A DNA stretch of 64,000 nucleotides, from positions 535,249 to 599,248 of the forward strand of contig JAOZFT010000004.1 in the NCBI GenBank assembly GCA_027492035.1, given 5' to 3'. Of this stretch, positions 1-8,364 are shown one piece after another. The DNA comes from Thermoproteota archaeon. GTDB lineage: Archaea; Korarchaeota; JAOZGF01; JAOZFZ01. How positions within the stretch are numbered: position 1 is the stretch's first letter; each line of letters starts with the position of its first letter. The position numbers and the translations under genes were made by a program. The notes under the pieces are model-generated. The model ran no database searches, was not told the DNA's origin, and worked only from the letters and a program-made list of their open reading frames with translations.

Positions 1-102
1 AGAGCTTTAATCGACTCCGAAGCCTTTAAAACATTTATTTTAGAGAAAGGTCAGAAAGTAAAAGTTGTTTTTAAAGCAACTGAAGTTCTTCTTCAATCTT
101 AA
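1..102 (+). CDS. Mop/TOBE-type molybdate or tungstate-binding domain, C-terminal end (partial)
   Basis: This is the last 33 codons of a gene that begins before the window; the stop TAA is at 100-102. The reading frame ends in KATEVLLQS, after an SEAFKTFILEKGQKV segment. This matches the closing strand of a Mop (molbindin/TOBE) domain, where a KATEVM-like ending is characteristic. Such domains bind molybdate or tungstate oxyanions in ModE-type regulators, molbindins or the ATPase of Mo/W ABC transporters; which parent protein applies cannot be told from this fragment. It converges on moaE, and the next genes are Mo/W cofactor genes, which supports the reading. The fragment is short, so the assignment rests mainly on the motif and the context. 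Confidence 0.6.
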   Translation, partial: RALIDSEAFKTFILEKGQKVKVVFKATEVLLQS

Positions 103-127
103 TTTCTTCAAAATTTCCTTTACGACA

Positions 128-610
128 TTAAGCCACTTTCTCAAGCTCTATTTTTCCCTTTACTTCAGAAACCCAGTATTCTCCTTTCTCAGTTGTTTCT
201 TTCTTCCATATTGGGGTTTCGTTCTTTATTTCGTCAATTATTTCTTCAGCCACTTTGAAAGCCTCTTTCCTACATTCAGCCGCAACCAGTATATAAACTA
301 TGTCTTCACCGGGGGATAAATCATCTACAACATGTGTAATAAGTATTTCTTTCACTCCGTTCCTTAAATGTTTCTTCCTTATTTCTTCCAAGCTTTTACT
401 GGCTGACTCCCTATCTGTCTCATAATGGATGCTTTTTAATGGTGAACCATCATGTCCAATTCCTCTTACAACCCCCAAAAAAATAACTACTGCTCCACAT
501 TTCTTGAAATCTTCCCCCCTTTTTATTTTGTTAAATAGAAGGGTTAAGTTAACTTCACCCTTCTTAACTACCTTAACTTTCTCCTCTATTCCTCCATTAC
601 CCTTACTCAT
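128..610 (-). CDS. moaE: Molybdopterin synthase large subunit MoaE
   Basis: MoaE forms the large, catalytic subunit of molybdopterin synthase, which with thiocarboxylated MoaD converts cyclic pyranopterin monophosphate to molybdopterin for Mo or W enzymes in the cytoplasm. The 160-residue protein has the GAVVIFLGVVRG segment at 39-50, the conserved His at 93 and the PIWKKE motif at 133-138, with Lys129 and Lys136-137 in the catalytic region. The usual AHR before the catalytic helix is ECR here (Cys113-Arg114), a small deviation. The ATG at 608-610 overlaps the end of moaC by 8 bases, so the two are translationally coupled in a moaA-moaC-moaE operon. No MoaD gene lies in the window. Confidence 0.93.
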   Translation of the reverse strand: MSKGNGGIEEKVKVVKKGEVNLTLLFNKIKRGEDFKKCGAVVIFLGVVRGIGHDGSPLKSIHYETDRESASKSLEEIRKKHLRNGVKEILITHVVDDLSPGEDIVYILVAAECRKEAFKVAEEIIDEIKNETPIWKKETTEKGEYWVSEVKGKIELEKVA

Positions 611-1064
611 CTTTCTCTTGCTCTCTCTTAATTTTACTTAAAACTCTTAAATTAGTTATTCTGGTTTCAGGGTATTGTCCCTTTTCATCTTTCTCGTACT
701 TTTTCACCATATCCCAGACGGTGAGCAAACCGATTGAGACGCCTACTAGGGCTTCCATTTCAACACCTGTTTTCGCTACGCCTTTAACCCTAACTTTAAC
801 AATTACTTCCTTATCTTCCACCTCCACTTCTGTATGGACGTTTGTCACGGGGATCGGGTGGCAGAGAGGAATAAGTTCAGGTGTTTTCTTAACTGCTAAA
901 ATAGAAGCTATCTGAACCGAGGACTTTATATTTCCCTTCTCCACTTTCCTAGATTTTATTCTTTCAATTGTTTCTTTTTTCAGCCTTATCCTTCCCGTTG
1001 CCTCTGCTTCACGGTAAATTTCCTTTTTAGAACTTATGTCAACCATTCTTACTTCCTCAATCAA
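603..1064 (-). CDS. moaC: Cyclic pyranopterin monophosphate synthase MoaC
   Basis: MoaC acts after MoaA in molybdenum/tungsten cofactor synthesis, rearranging 3',8-cyclo-GTP into cyclic pyranopterin monophosphate. The 153-residue sequence carries MVDIS at 7-11, the KKTPELIPLCHPIPV block at 59-73, KTGVEMEAL at 98-106 and DMVKK at 118-122, all family signatures; the length is normal. The chosen start is a TTG with GAGAGGTG about eight bases upstream. An ATG six codons in (position 1046), also preceded by a GAGGAAG, is an alternative. It sits between moaA (28-base gap) and moaE (overlap). Confidence 0.95.
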   Translation of the reverse strand: MIEEVRMVDISSKKEIYREAEATGRIRLKKETIERIKSRKVEKGNIKSSVQIASILAVKKTPELIPLCHPIPVTNVHTEVEVEDKEVIVKVRVKGVAKTGVEMEALVGVSIGLLTVWDMVKKYEKDEKGQYPETRITNLRVLSKIKREQEKDE

Positions 1065-1092
1065 CTTAAAAACACCTCTCCAGTAACTTCCT

Positions 1093-2034
1093 TTATTTAA
1101 AGAATGGTTCTCTCCTACTTACTGCTTTTAAAAAAATCATTTTAACCCTTTCTGTATCTCCTCTCCTTAATTCGTCAATAAACTTAACGTGGTTGTCGTT
1201 TCTCATTAAACAAGGTTTAAAGCTTCCGTCACTCGTAACTCTTATTCTTTTACAGTATTTGCAGAAACTTGTGTTATGCATAGGTCTAACAATTTCTACA
1301 GTTGCTCCATCAGGTAAATAATATTGCTTCCTGTTCTGCATTTCTCTATTCACAACCTTCTCGGCTTTCTTCATTAACTCCATTTCAATTTCTTCCATGT
1401 CCCAGTGGTATTTCTTAAAGAATTCATTGTTAACATTTATAGATTGAAGTTCTATTAGTTGAAGAATCACTCCCATATCATGTGAAAACTTTATTGCTTC
1501 CTTTATTTCCTTCTCATTTAATCCTTTCAAAACCACCATGTTCACTTTTACAGGTTTTAACCCAGCTTCAATAGCTTTTCTTATTCCCCTTTTAACTTTC
1601 TCGACATCACTGACTGGGTTAAGGCTTCCAGTTATCACTCCATAAACTTTAGGATCTAAACTAGGCAAACTGACATTAACTCTATCCAACCCATTCCTTT
1701 TCAACTCATAAGCTAATTTTTCCAGCAGTAAACCATTTGACACTAATGAGACATCCTTTACTTCCTTAACCGATTTCACTTCCTTAATTATTTCGCAAAT
1801 GTCCTTCCTTAACAGAGGCTCCCCTCCCGTTATTTTCACTTTATTTATTCCATATCCTGCAGCAATTTTAACTATTTCATGGATTTCCTTGGGTGTCAAG
1901 TAAGCGTCTTTTGCGTTTAACTGGTCCCCTTCCATGTGACAGTAGATACAGTTTAAGTTGCATCTCTTGTTTACTGAAATCCTTATATTTGTTAATGGTC
2001 TCCCGTAGGGATCTACTAAAACCAATACCTCCAC
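1093..2034 (-). CDS. moaA: GTP 3',8-cyclase MoaA (radical SAM)
   Basis: MoaA is the radical-SAM enzyme that starts pyranopterin synthesis by cyclising GTP. The 313-residue protein has the N-terminal radical-SAM cluster motif Cys25-x3-Cys29-x2-Cys32, a KITGGEP SAM-binding segment around 68-73, and the second [4Fe-4S] site for GTP, Cys258-x2-Cys261-x13-Cys275. The C-terminal Gly-Gly of bacterial MoaA is absent, the protein ending in REPFFK. The start used is a GTG; a nearby TTG at 2025 is possible. It is the first gene of moaA-moaC-moaE and faces the aldehyde ferredoxin oxidoreductase gene across a 224-base divergent promoter region, which ties cofactor and enzyme together. Confidence 0.94.
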   Translation of the reverse strand: MEVLVLVDPYGRPLTNIRISVNKRCNLNCIYCHMEGDQLNAKDAYLTPKEIHEIVKIAAGYGINKVKITGGEPLLRKDICEIIKEVKSVKEVKDVSLVSNGLLLEKLAYELKRNGLDRVNVSLPSLDPKVYGVITGSLNPVSDVEKVKRGIRKAIEAGLKPVKVNMVVLKGLNEKEIKEAIKFSHDMGVILQLIELQSINVNNEFFKKYHWDMEEIEMELMKKAEKVVNREMQNRKQYYLPDGATVEIVRPMHNTSFCKYCKRIRVTSDGSFKPCLMRNDNHVKFIDELRRGDTERVKMIFLKAVSRREPFFK

Positions 2035-2120
2035 TTCCTTCTTGTAGAAAATTCCAGAGAAACTCGGTTTGTAAGGGACATAATTTATTTGTTACAAAAG
2101 CTTATCAAGTCTTTCAAAGC

Positions 2121-2130
2121 TTATAAAAAT
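2121..2130 (-). promoter_or_regulatory. Candidate TATA box for the moaACE operon
   Basis: Read on the minus strand the sequence is ATTTTTATAA. It resembles an archaeal TATA element and lies about 87 bases upstream of the moaA start, so a transcript would have a leader of roughly 60 bases. Assigned by sequence only. Confidence 0.35.
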
Positions 2131-2170
2131 TTCTCTAACCTCACATGGAGAGATAAGGAAAGACAGAAAA

Positions 2171-2180
2171 TTTATAAAAA
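2171..2180 (+). promoter_or_regulatory. Candidate TATA box for the AOR-ferredoxin operon
   Basis: TTTATAAAAA lies about 80 bases upstream of the preferred AOR start and follows a purine-rich stretch that could act as BRE. Predicted transcription start is about 25 bases downstream, near 2204. It also argues that the upstream ATG at 2190, which would precede the predicted start of the transcript, is not used. Confidence 0.4.
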
Positions 2181-2258
2181 AGATTTGATGTGGAACCTAG
2201 TTTTAAATTTTCAAGGAAAAGACACAAGTCGAGCTATTGTTTACTTCAGGGATTAAAA

Positions 2259-4166
2259 ATGAATTTTAAAGGTTATAAGGGGTCCTTTTTAAAGGTTGAT
2301 TTATCAAGGGGCAAAGTAATTAAAGAAAATCTTGACAAAAAATTTGCGCAACTGTATCTTGGTGGTAGAGGATTTAACTCCAAACTTCTTTTCGACAAAG
2401 TTAATCCTGCCATAAAGCCTTTCCACCCAGAGAACTTAATAGTTTTAAGTGTAGGTCCTCTTACTGGAACATTGGCTCCTACATCAGGTAGGTACCACAT
2501 TTCAGCCAAGTCTCCCTTGACAGGAATAATGGGGTACGGCAACGCTGGAGGTTTTTTTGGTTCAGAGCTTAAGTATGCAGGGTTTGATGGTTTACTGATC
2601 ACTGGAAAATCCAAGAACCCTGTTTACCTCTCTATTTGCGACGGTGAAGCTGAAATAAGGGATGCATCCTTTATTTGGAGCAGAAACACGTTTGAAACCG
2701 AGAAACTGGTCAAGGAAAACTTAAGTGACAAAGAAGTCCGGGTTCTTTCAATAGGACAAGCTGGAGAGAACCTTGTCAAGTTCGCAGCAGTAATAAATGA
2801 CAATTTCAGAGCTGCGGCAAGAACAGGTGTAGGTGCAGTGATGGGTTCAAAAAAACTTAAAGCAATAGCTGTGAAGGGAACAGGTAAAGTGGAAGTAGCC
2901 TACCCTGAAAAATTCATTCAAACAGTTGAAGAAACATTTCAAAAAATTTATGAGGATCCTGCCTACCCCTCTCTTTCAACTTATGGAACCCCTTTCCTGG
3001 TTGACTTGGCTCAAGAAAGCGGGGGTTTAGCAACTAGAAACAATCAAACAGGAGTATTTGAAAAATATGAAGAAATCTCTTCCCACCTTTTCAGAGAAAA
3101 AAATGTTGTTAAGTCTGAAGCTTGCTCCGCTTGCCCTATACACTGCGGTAAATACGCTAGTGTCAGGGAAGGAAAATATGCAGGAGTTAAGGGTGGAGGG
3201 CCTGAATATGAAACAGTGGTTTGTTTAGGTTCTAAAATAGGAGTTGGAAATCTTGAGGCAATAATGTACTTCAATTTACTGGCTAACATGTATGGTTTAG
3301 ATACTATTTCACTAGGTGACTCCATCGCCTTTGCGATGGAACTTTTCGAGAAAGGAATAATCGACGAAAAAGACACTGAAGGTTTAAAACTTACTTGGGG
3401 AAACGAAGAAGCAGTTACTGAATTAATAAAGCAAATAGTTTCTAGGGAAAAATTCGGGAATATACTGGCTGAAGGAGTGAAGAAAGCAGCTTCAATAATA
3501 GGTAGAGGGGCTGAAAAATATGCCTTACATGTTAAAGGTTTAGAGCCTCCAGCTTACGAAATAAGAACAGCTAAAGCATTTGGTCTAGGTTGGGCTGTAG
3601 CTACAAGAGGGGCTGACCATTTAGCAGCCTTGCCTAATTTTGAACTTCTAGGGTACCCCCCAGAAGTAGGGATTAAATGGTTTGGTACACCAAAAGTGGT
3701 AGATCCCTACGCTATTGAGGGAAAACCCTTAATGGTTGTGTGGCATGAAAACTTCGCTGCTGCAATTGATTCAGCTATCCTCTGTAAATACTCCACTTTT
3801 TCGACTTACGCAGTGAAACCTAAAGACTTAGCTAACCTTTTAACCTTTTCAACAGGTTGGAAATACACTGGAAACTTGGTTTTAGAAATAGGGGAAAGAA
3901 TCTACAATATTGAGAAACTCTTCAATTTAAGGGAAGGTGTAGGGAAGGAAGAAGATAAATTGCCTTCCCGTTTCACCCATGAACCCCTTCCTGAAGGACC
4001 TGGTAAGGGACAAGTTGTTGAACTTGATGAAATGCTGCCCGAATACTACAAAATAAGAGGTTGGAATCCTGAAACAAGCTACCCAACACCTGAAAAACTT
4101 CGGCAATTAAAATTAATGAAGGAAGGTAGCTTTCTAAACAAAGAAAGGATGGAAGTAAAGGAATGA
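2259..4166 (+). CDS. aor: Aldehyde ferredoxin oxidoreductase family protein (tungstopterin enzyme)
   Basis: This enzyme family oxidises aldehydes to carboxylic acids with ferredoxin as electron acceptor, using a tungsten bis-pyranopterin and one [4Fe-4S] cluster. The 635-residue protein has the N-terminal pterin-binding domain (GGRGFNSKLLFD, then VGPLTGTLAPTSGRYH and KSPLTG). The cluster motif Cys289-x2-Cys292-x3-Cys296 (CSACPIHC) is followed by the distal cluster ligand Cys509 in AILCKYS. The start is the ATG at 2259; an upstream in-frame ATG at 2190 would add 23 atypical residues. The stop overlaps the ferredoxin start (ATGA). The substrate is not evident; subfamilies include AOR, FOR, GAPOR and WOR. 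Neighbouring moaACE supplies the pterin. Confidence 0.93.
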   Translation: MNFKGYKGSFLKVDLSRGKVIKENLDKKFAQLYLGGRGFNSKLLFDKVNPAIKPFHPENLIVLSVGPLTGTLAPTSGRYHISAKSPLTGIMGYGNAGGFFGSELKYAGFDGLLITGKSKNPVYLSICDGEAEIRDASFIWSRNTFETEKLVKENLSDKEVRVLSIGQAGENLVKFAAVINDNFRAAARTGVGAVMGSKKLKAIAVKGTGKVEVAYPEKFIQTVEETFQKIYEDPAYPSLSTYGTPFLVDLAQESGGLATRNNQTGVFEKYEEISSHLFREKNVVKSEACSACPIHCGKYASVREGKYAGVKGGGPEYETVVCLGSKIGVGNLEAIMYFNLLANMYGLDTISLGDSIAFAMELFEKGIIDEKDTEGLKLTWGNEEAVTELIKQIVSREKFGNILAEGVKKAASIIGRGAEKYALHVKGLEPPAYEIRTAKAFGLGWAVATRGADHLAALPNFELLGYPPEVGIKWFGTPKVVDPYAIEGKPLMVVWHENFAAAIDSAILCKYSTFSTYAVKPKDLANLLTFSTGWKYTGNLVLEIGERIYNIEKLFNLREGVGKEEDKLPSRFTHEPLPEGPGKGQVVELDEMLPEYYKIRGWNPETSYPTPEKLRQLKLMKEGSFLNKERMEVKE

Positions 4167-4663
4167 AAAAGAAAATTCTTGTTGTACAACCGAAAAAATG
4201 TGACGGCTGCAAAATTTGTGAATTAATTTGTTCATTTACGCATGAAGGCTTCTTTTCACCTTCAACATCCAGAATAAAAGTGGTTACTGAAAGGGAGAAA
4301 GGATTAGATAACCCCTTTTTCTGTTTACAATGTGAAGAACTTTTTTGCGCCGAAAAATGCCCCACGGAAGCAATAGTGAGAGATGAAGAAACAGGATTAA
4401 TTGTTACATTAAAAGAGAAATGTGTAAGATGTGGAGTATGTGTCCAATCATGCCCATTCCTGGCTGTTTCTCTTCATCCAGACAAAAAAATTCCTATTAG
4501 ATGTGACCTTTGTGGAGGGGATCCTCAATGCGTCAAGTGGTGCCCAGAAAAAGCACTCTACTACGTGGATTTCGAAACAAGCTTGTTAGCTGAGAAAAGG
4601 AAAAATAAAGATTTTATAGGATACATGAACTTCATTTTTGAAAGGCTTAAGGGTGCTAGATAA
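4163..4663 (+). CDS. Polyferredoxin-like electron transfer subunit, four [4Fe-4S] clusters
   Basis: This 166-residue HycB/AorA-like ferredoxin probably takes electrons from the aldehyde oxidoreductase encoded just upstream. It has sixteen cysteines in four cluster sets: Cys13/16/19/23, Cys54/57/62/66, Cys87/90/93/97 and Cys114/117/123/127. The set order and spacing are those of electron-transfer subunits that accompany AOR-family and formate-type oxidoreductases, not of the small two-cluster ferredoxins. The start ATG overlaps the AOR stop by four bases, so the two are co-translated. No signal peptide or membrane segment is visible, so the complex should be cytoplasmic. Confidence 0.88.
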   Translation: MKKKILVVQPKKCDGCKICELICSFTHEGFFSPSTSRIKVVTEREKGLDNPFFCLQCEELFCAEKCPTEAIVRDEETGLIVTLKEKCVRCGVCVQSCPFLAVSLHPDKKIPIRCDLCGGDPQCVKWCPEKALYYVDFETSLLAEKRKNKDFIGYMNFIFERLKGAR

Positions 4664-4805
4664 AAAATTCTATTATTAGACTGAAACTTTCCCTTCAAAG
4701 GGTTTAAACCAGTTTATGGAGGAGGAAATTTGAGAGTGTTAAAAAATTTAAAAGTAAATAAGGGTTCTCATTTTTTACGGATTTTTCCAGTAAAGGGGCT
4801 TAGCA

Positions 4806-5591
4806 TTGGATAAACTGAAAATTGAAGAAGTTCTTTCTAAATTAAGAAAAAGTCCGTATGTTGAAGAATTTAAGCCTGAAAACGAGTTTGTTTTAGCCTT
4901 CTTTAGAGGAAAGGGGGGGAAAGTAAGCAAGAAATGGAACGTGAAGATTTACGTGAATAAGGAGAGTGAACCAACAAAAATAGTAACAAACGATTGGGTA
5001 ACCCTTAAAAGAATAATAAGTGGCGCAATAAATGAAGAAGTAGAAAAGGAAAAAGTCATTTTCATTGATGACGCAGGTGTAGGGTTTCCAGTTGGAGGGG
5101 TGGTTTTAGGAGTTTATGAGGAGCCGTCTAAACGTTTCCTTTTCAAAAGAATCCCTGTCAAATACTTTCAAGGAGAGTATTGGAAACAAAAAAAGTACCT
5201 AGAGTTTGCCGCTGAAAAAGTAAACGAAATGATCACTCAACTTAAGGCTTCACCTGAAGACACCAAAATAGTGATTTGTCCAGGAAATATACATAGAAAA
5301 ACAAAGCTAAAACTTCGTAAAGAAGGATTTCATGTCGAAATAGATGAAATCAAGGACCCTCTCCAGTCTCTGATTGAAGAAAAATTCCGAAGTTACCTTG
5401 TTTCAGAATTTAATGTTCCAGAAAACCTCTTTTTCGACCCCAAGCTCCAGGATCCAAGGAAAGGATTTAGGAAAGTTATTAAATGGCTTAAAGAAAAACC
5501 TGAAAGGATGAAATTTGCAAAAACTGGTTGGAAATACTTCAACAAATTCAGTAGAGAAGGGTATGGAAAGGAAAGAAGTATTACATGGTGA
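4806..5591 (+). CDS. Conserved-looking hypothetical protein, possible RNase H-like fold
   Basis: I do not recognise this 261-residue protein with certainty. Around residue 85 it has a strand ending in an Asp pair, FIDDAGVGFPVGGVVLG, then a long helix, a strand VICPGN near 160 and a second acidic segment, EIDEIKDP. A strand carrying Asp followed by a Gly-rich hairpin, with later acidic residues, resembles the RNase H-like nuclease fold (compare the start of RNase HII); this is inference from pattern only. No signal or membrane segment is seen and the C-terminus is Lys/Arg-rich. The start is a TTG at 4806. Its end overlaps the flippase gene by 29 bases, so they are probably cotranscribed. Confidence 0.7.
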   Translation: MDKLKIEEVLSKLRKSPYVEEFKPENEFVLAFFRGKGGKVSKKWNVKIYVNKESEPTKIVTNDWVTLKRIISGAINEEVEKEKVIFIDDAGVGFPVGGVVLGVYEEPSKRFLFKRIPVKYFQGEYWKQKKYLEFAAEKVNEMITQLKASPEDTKIVICPGNIHRKTKLKLRKEGFHVEIDEIKDPLQSLIEEKFRSYLVSEFNVPENLFFDPKLQDPRKGFRKVIKWLKEKPERMKFAKTGWKYFNKFSREGYGKERSITW

Positions 5592-6765
5592 TTCATTGCC
5601 TAAACCTGGATTCAGTTTTTTAAAAAAATTAAGCTTAGAAAGAGGGTTAGTTATAGTTGGAGCTGCTAACCTGTTAAACAGTTTATTTGGGGGAGTGTTC
5701 TGGCTCTACGCTGCCTCGTTAGTAAAGACCGTGAACGAATACGGTTACCTAAACTATTTGGTTTCAATAGCTAACATTCTAAAAATTTTTATTTTGTTGG
5801 GGTTAAACACCACCGTCACAACATTGCTTGCTAAAGGAAGGGAAGAAATTGTTCAGGAATCAAACCTGGTGGTTTTAGCAGCCTTCATCCTCCTTTCCAT
5901 GGTAGTCAGTTTAAACAATTGGGTCATCATCTTGCTCCTCACTGAAGCATTTCTTTTAATGAGTGTGGCAGAAATACTTGGAAGAAAAAGTTACAAAGAA
6001 TATTTTTTAGTCATGGCAGGGTACAGGGCTACTCAAATAGTTTTAGGTTACCTCTTTTTTATTTATCAAGGGGCACTGGGGCTCCTTATAGGCTACTCTT
6101 CAGCCTTCATTTTCTTCAGTTACAGATTCATCTCCTCCCTAAAACAGTGCTCCCTCCACCTTAACATTTTAAAACAAAATTTCTCTTTCACCTTCTTCAC
6201 TTTCCTTTCTCAACTTTCAGCCACCATAGTAACTTTCCTAGACAAAGTAATCATCCCCTCCCTATTCCAAGATGTCTCCTTCGGATTCAAAGTGTTAGGC
6301 TTCTTCCAATTGGCAAATCAATTCTTTTGGCTGCTAAATGTCGTTCCCCTAAGCATCTTCAACTATTTACTGCCTGAAGAAGCAAGTGGGGCTAAAAAGA
6401 AAAACATCTTCACAGTAGGAGCCCTAACTTCAATCCTCCTTGCACTGGTTAACCTATCCCTCTCCCCGATTGTAATTAAACACTTATTTCCAAACTTCAC
6501 AGAAGCAATTCCTTTGACACAACTTCTTGGATTTGCAGTTGTCCCCGCCACTATAGCTTATGTTTACAGGGCGAAGTTTTTCAGTAAGCTTTGGAGTTTA
6601 GACGTATTAATAGGAAACCTAATTTTTGTAGTGGCTGAAGTAGGAGGACTATATTTAGTCAGATATAGGCTTGGTTTAATGGGCCTAGGTTATATTTTAC
6701 TTGGTAGTCAGGCGTTAACTGCTTTATACTACACTTTTCGTGGAATGAATAAAGGGGAAATTTAA
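5563..6765 (+). CDS. MOP-superfamily (polysaccharide/lipid-linked oligosaccharide) flippase
   Basis: This 400-residue integral membrane protein has about 12 hydrophobic segments and resembles Wzx-type members of the MOP (MATE-like) superfamily, which flip lipid-linked glycans across the membrane. Features seen are the first helix with GAANLLNSLFGGVFW, charged loops such as AKGREE, and a central FLDKVIIPSLF segment, typical of the half-repeat junction. The ATG at 5563 is preferred; an earlier in-frame start at 5515 would lie within the upstream gene. It overlaps the previous gene by 29 bases. With the GT-C-like protein at 8.4-10.6 kb it could belong to glycan export for S-layer or pilus glycosylation, but they are not in one operon. 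Confidence 0.8.
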   Translation: MERKEVLHGDSLPKPGFSFLKKLSLERGLVIVGAANLLNSLFGGVFWLYAASLVKTVNEYGYLNYLVSIANILKIFILLGLNTTVTTLLAKGREEIVQESNLVVLAAFILLSMVVSLNNWVIILLLTEAFLLMSVAEILGRKSYKEYFLVMAGYRATQIVLGYLFFIYQGALGLLIGYSSAFIFFSYRFISSLKQCSLHLNILKQNFSFTFFTFLSQLSATIVTFLDKVIIPSLFQDVSFGFKVLGFFQLANQFFWLLNVVPLSIFNYLLPEEASGAKKKNIFTVGALTSILLALVNLSLSPIVIKHLFPNFTEAIPLTQLLGFAVVPATIAYVYRAKFFSKLWSLDVLIGNLIFVVAEVGGLYLVRYRLGLMGLGYILLGSQALTALYYTFRGMNKGEI

Positions 6766-6830
6766 ATATCCCCCCCTGTTAAGTTAAAGAGAAGGGTTTA
6801 ATGGAAACTTTTTAGAGGGTTGTTCCTGTC

Positions 6831-7772
6831 ATGCTTGTTTCGCCTGAAATAACTCAACTATACTTTAAACAAGCCTATAGAATAGTGGGGAAACATAAGC
6901 ATGCAGCTGTGAAAATCTGTCACTGGACTAAGGAGAGCTTAAGGTGGGATCGAGTCTGTTACAAGGAACTTTGGTATCCTCCGGTTGAGTCTCATCGCTG
7001 CATGGAGATGACACCATATGTTGGCTGTAATCATCATTGTCTTTTTTGTTGGAGAATCCATTCAGGGGATAGACCTAATTTAAGATGGAAAGAACTACCT
7101 TCAGCGGACACAAAGTTTGATAACCCTGAAACAATTGTCACCGAGTCCATTGAAGCCAGAAAGCAGTTACTGGTGGGGTTCAAAGGCAATCCTTTAACCG
7201 ATAATAGGAAATATGAAAAGGCTTTGAAACCAACCATGATGACAATGAGCCTGACAGGTGAACCTACTCTCTACCCTGACCTTTCAGGACTTATTTCCGC
7301 TGCAAAGAAACACGGGATGGTAACGTTTCTGGTAACTAATGGGACCCTCCCTGAAAGACTAGAAGAAATGGATCCTCTCCCCTTCCAACTTTACGTTACC
7401 CTTCCAGCTCCAGATAAAAAAACCTATTTGAAAACAACTAAACCGCTGATTAAAAACGGTTGGGGGAAACTGAATGAAACACTGGGCCTTTTTCCAAGCC
7501 TAAACACCAGGAAAGTAATTAGGTTAACTCTCGTCAAAGGTTTGAACATGTTCGACTCTGAAAAATACGCTAAGTTAATTGAAAAAGCTGAACCCGACTT
7601 TGTTGAACCTAAAGGTTTCATGTGGGTTGGAGAAGCAAGGAACAGGTTACCTAAGGAAGCAATGCCCTCTCATGAAGAAATTAAAAAGTTTGGAAAGGAA
7701 CTTTCCAATTACTTAGGGTACGAAATAGTTGATGAATTTAAACCGAGCAGAGTTGTACTTTTGAAGAAATAA
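6831..7772 (+). CDS. taw1: tRNA 4-demethylwyosine synthase Taw1 (TYW1)
   Basis: This radical-SAM enzyme condenses N1-methylguanosine at position 37 of tRNA-Phe with carbon atoms of pyruvate to make the tricyclic 4-demethylwyosine, the second step of wyosine synthesis in Archaea. The 313-residue length is usual. Auxiliary cluster cysteines are Cys30, Cys43 and Cys57, and the radical-SAM cluster is Cys66-x3-Cys70-x2-Cys73 (CNHHCLFC). Further landmarks are KGNP near 122 and SLTGEPTLYP near 139-148. There is no flavodoxin domain, as expected for the archaeal form. The gene stands alone on the plus strand with an ATG start. The presence of this enzyme is strong evidence that the genome is archaeal. 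Confidence 0.97.
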   Translation: MLVSPEITQLYFKQAYRIVGKHKHAAVKICHWTKESLRWDRVCYKELWYPPVESHRCMEMTPYVGCNHHCLFCWRIHSGDRPNLRWKELPSADTKFDNPETIVTESIEARKQLLVGFKGNPLTDNRKYEKALKPTMMTMSLTGEPTLYPDLSGLISAAKKHGMVTFLVTNGTLPERLEEMDPLPFQLYVTLPAPDKKTYLKTTKPLIKNGWGKLNETLGLFPSLNTRKVIRLTLVKGLNMFDSEKYAKLIEKAEPDFVEPKGFMWVGEARNRLPKEAMPSHEEIKKFGKELSNYLGYEIVDEFKPSRVVLLKK

Positions 7773-7787
7773 GGAATGGTTAAGAAT

Positions 7788-8000
7788 TTACTTCCCATGA
7801 ATTATTTTTATTAAGTTCTTGAATAAAGTTTTTTGGGAAAGTGAAATAAGAAGGGAAACAACAGCTAAACAAGAGAAAAGTGCAGCTTCAAAAGCGTAAA
7901 AACTGAACCAGCCTCTCAAAGATAAATCAATGTAATACATGCTTACAGTTTCAAACATGAAGGCAAGAGTTATTCCTAAAACAGGGAAGAAATTCCTCAT
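7788..8000 (-). CDS. Small membrane protein, 70 residues, unknown
   Basis: This short reading frame predicts two hydrophobic segments (about residues 5-27 and 34-55) and a basic C-terminus ending in LIKIIHGK. It starts with ATG and lies 16 bases from the end of taw1, tail to tail. It overlaps no other gene and its composition is that of a plausible membrane protein, but I recognise no family and there is only a weak ribosome binding site. It may be a real small gene or chance. Confidence 0.4.
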   Translation of the reverse strand: MRNFFPVLGITLAFMFETVSMYYIDLSLRGWFSFYAFEAALFSCLAVVSLLISLSQKTLFKNLIKIIHGK

Positions 8001-8364
8001 CTCTTACACCCCTTACATAATTTTTAACAAAATTTTTTAAATGAAAAACATCCAAAAAACTGTATAGGAATATTAACATCCCAATTTATATTTGTTTGCT
8101 TTCTATACTTTTCAGAAACGTTTCTGAATGTTCATAAATGGTTTCGAAAAGGTAAAAACCCTCAATAGGGCTCGGTTCAGCAACCCATACAAGAAAACAT
8201 CATGTTGACACAACCTATTTTCATGTAACTTCAGAGGTTCATAACTTCTGTAATTCTTCAGGCTGCGTAAGAAAAAGGTGTAAACTAGAGTTTAGGGTTA
8301 TAAAATGAAAAGGATTTTTCCTATCACTTACTTTGCTTATATCCCCTATCTTCAATATTTTTCT
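8001..8364. other. Intergenic stretch with an 18-bp perfect palindrome
   Basis: No convincing gene is present between the small membrane protein and the end of the GT-C-like gene. It is AT-rich and holds the palindrome at 8111-8128, reported separately. No tRNA-like or terminator-like structure was recognised. Confidence 0.6.
8111..8128. repeat. Perfect 18-bp palindrome TTCAGAAACGTTTCTGAA
   Basis: The two 9-base halves are exact reverse complements with no spacer. It lies about 110 bases upstream of the small membrane protein gene (minus strand) and about 236 bases beyond the end of the GT-C-like gene. A dimeric transcription factor site is a reasonable guess; a terminator is unlikely because no T-run follows. 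Confidence 0.5.
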
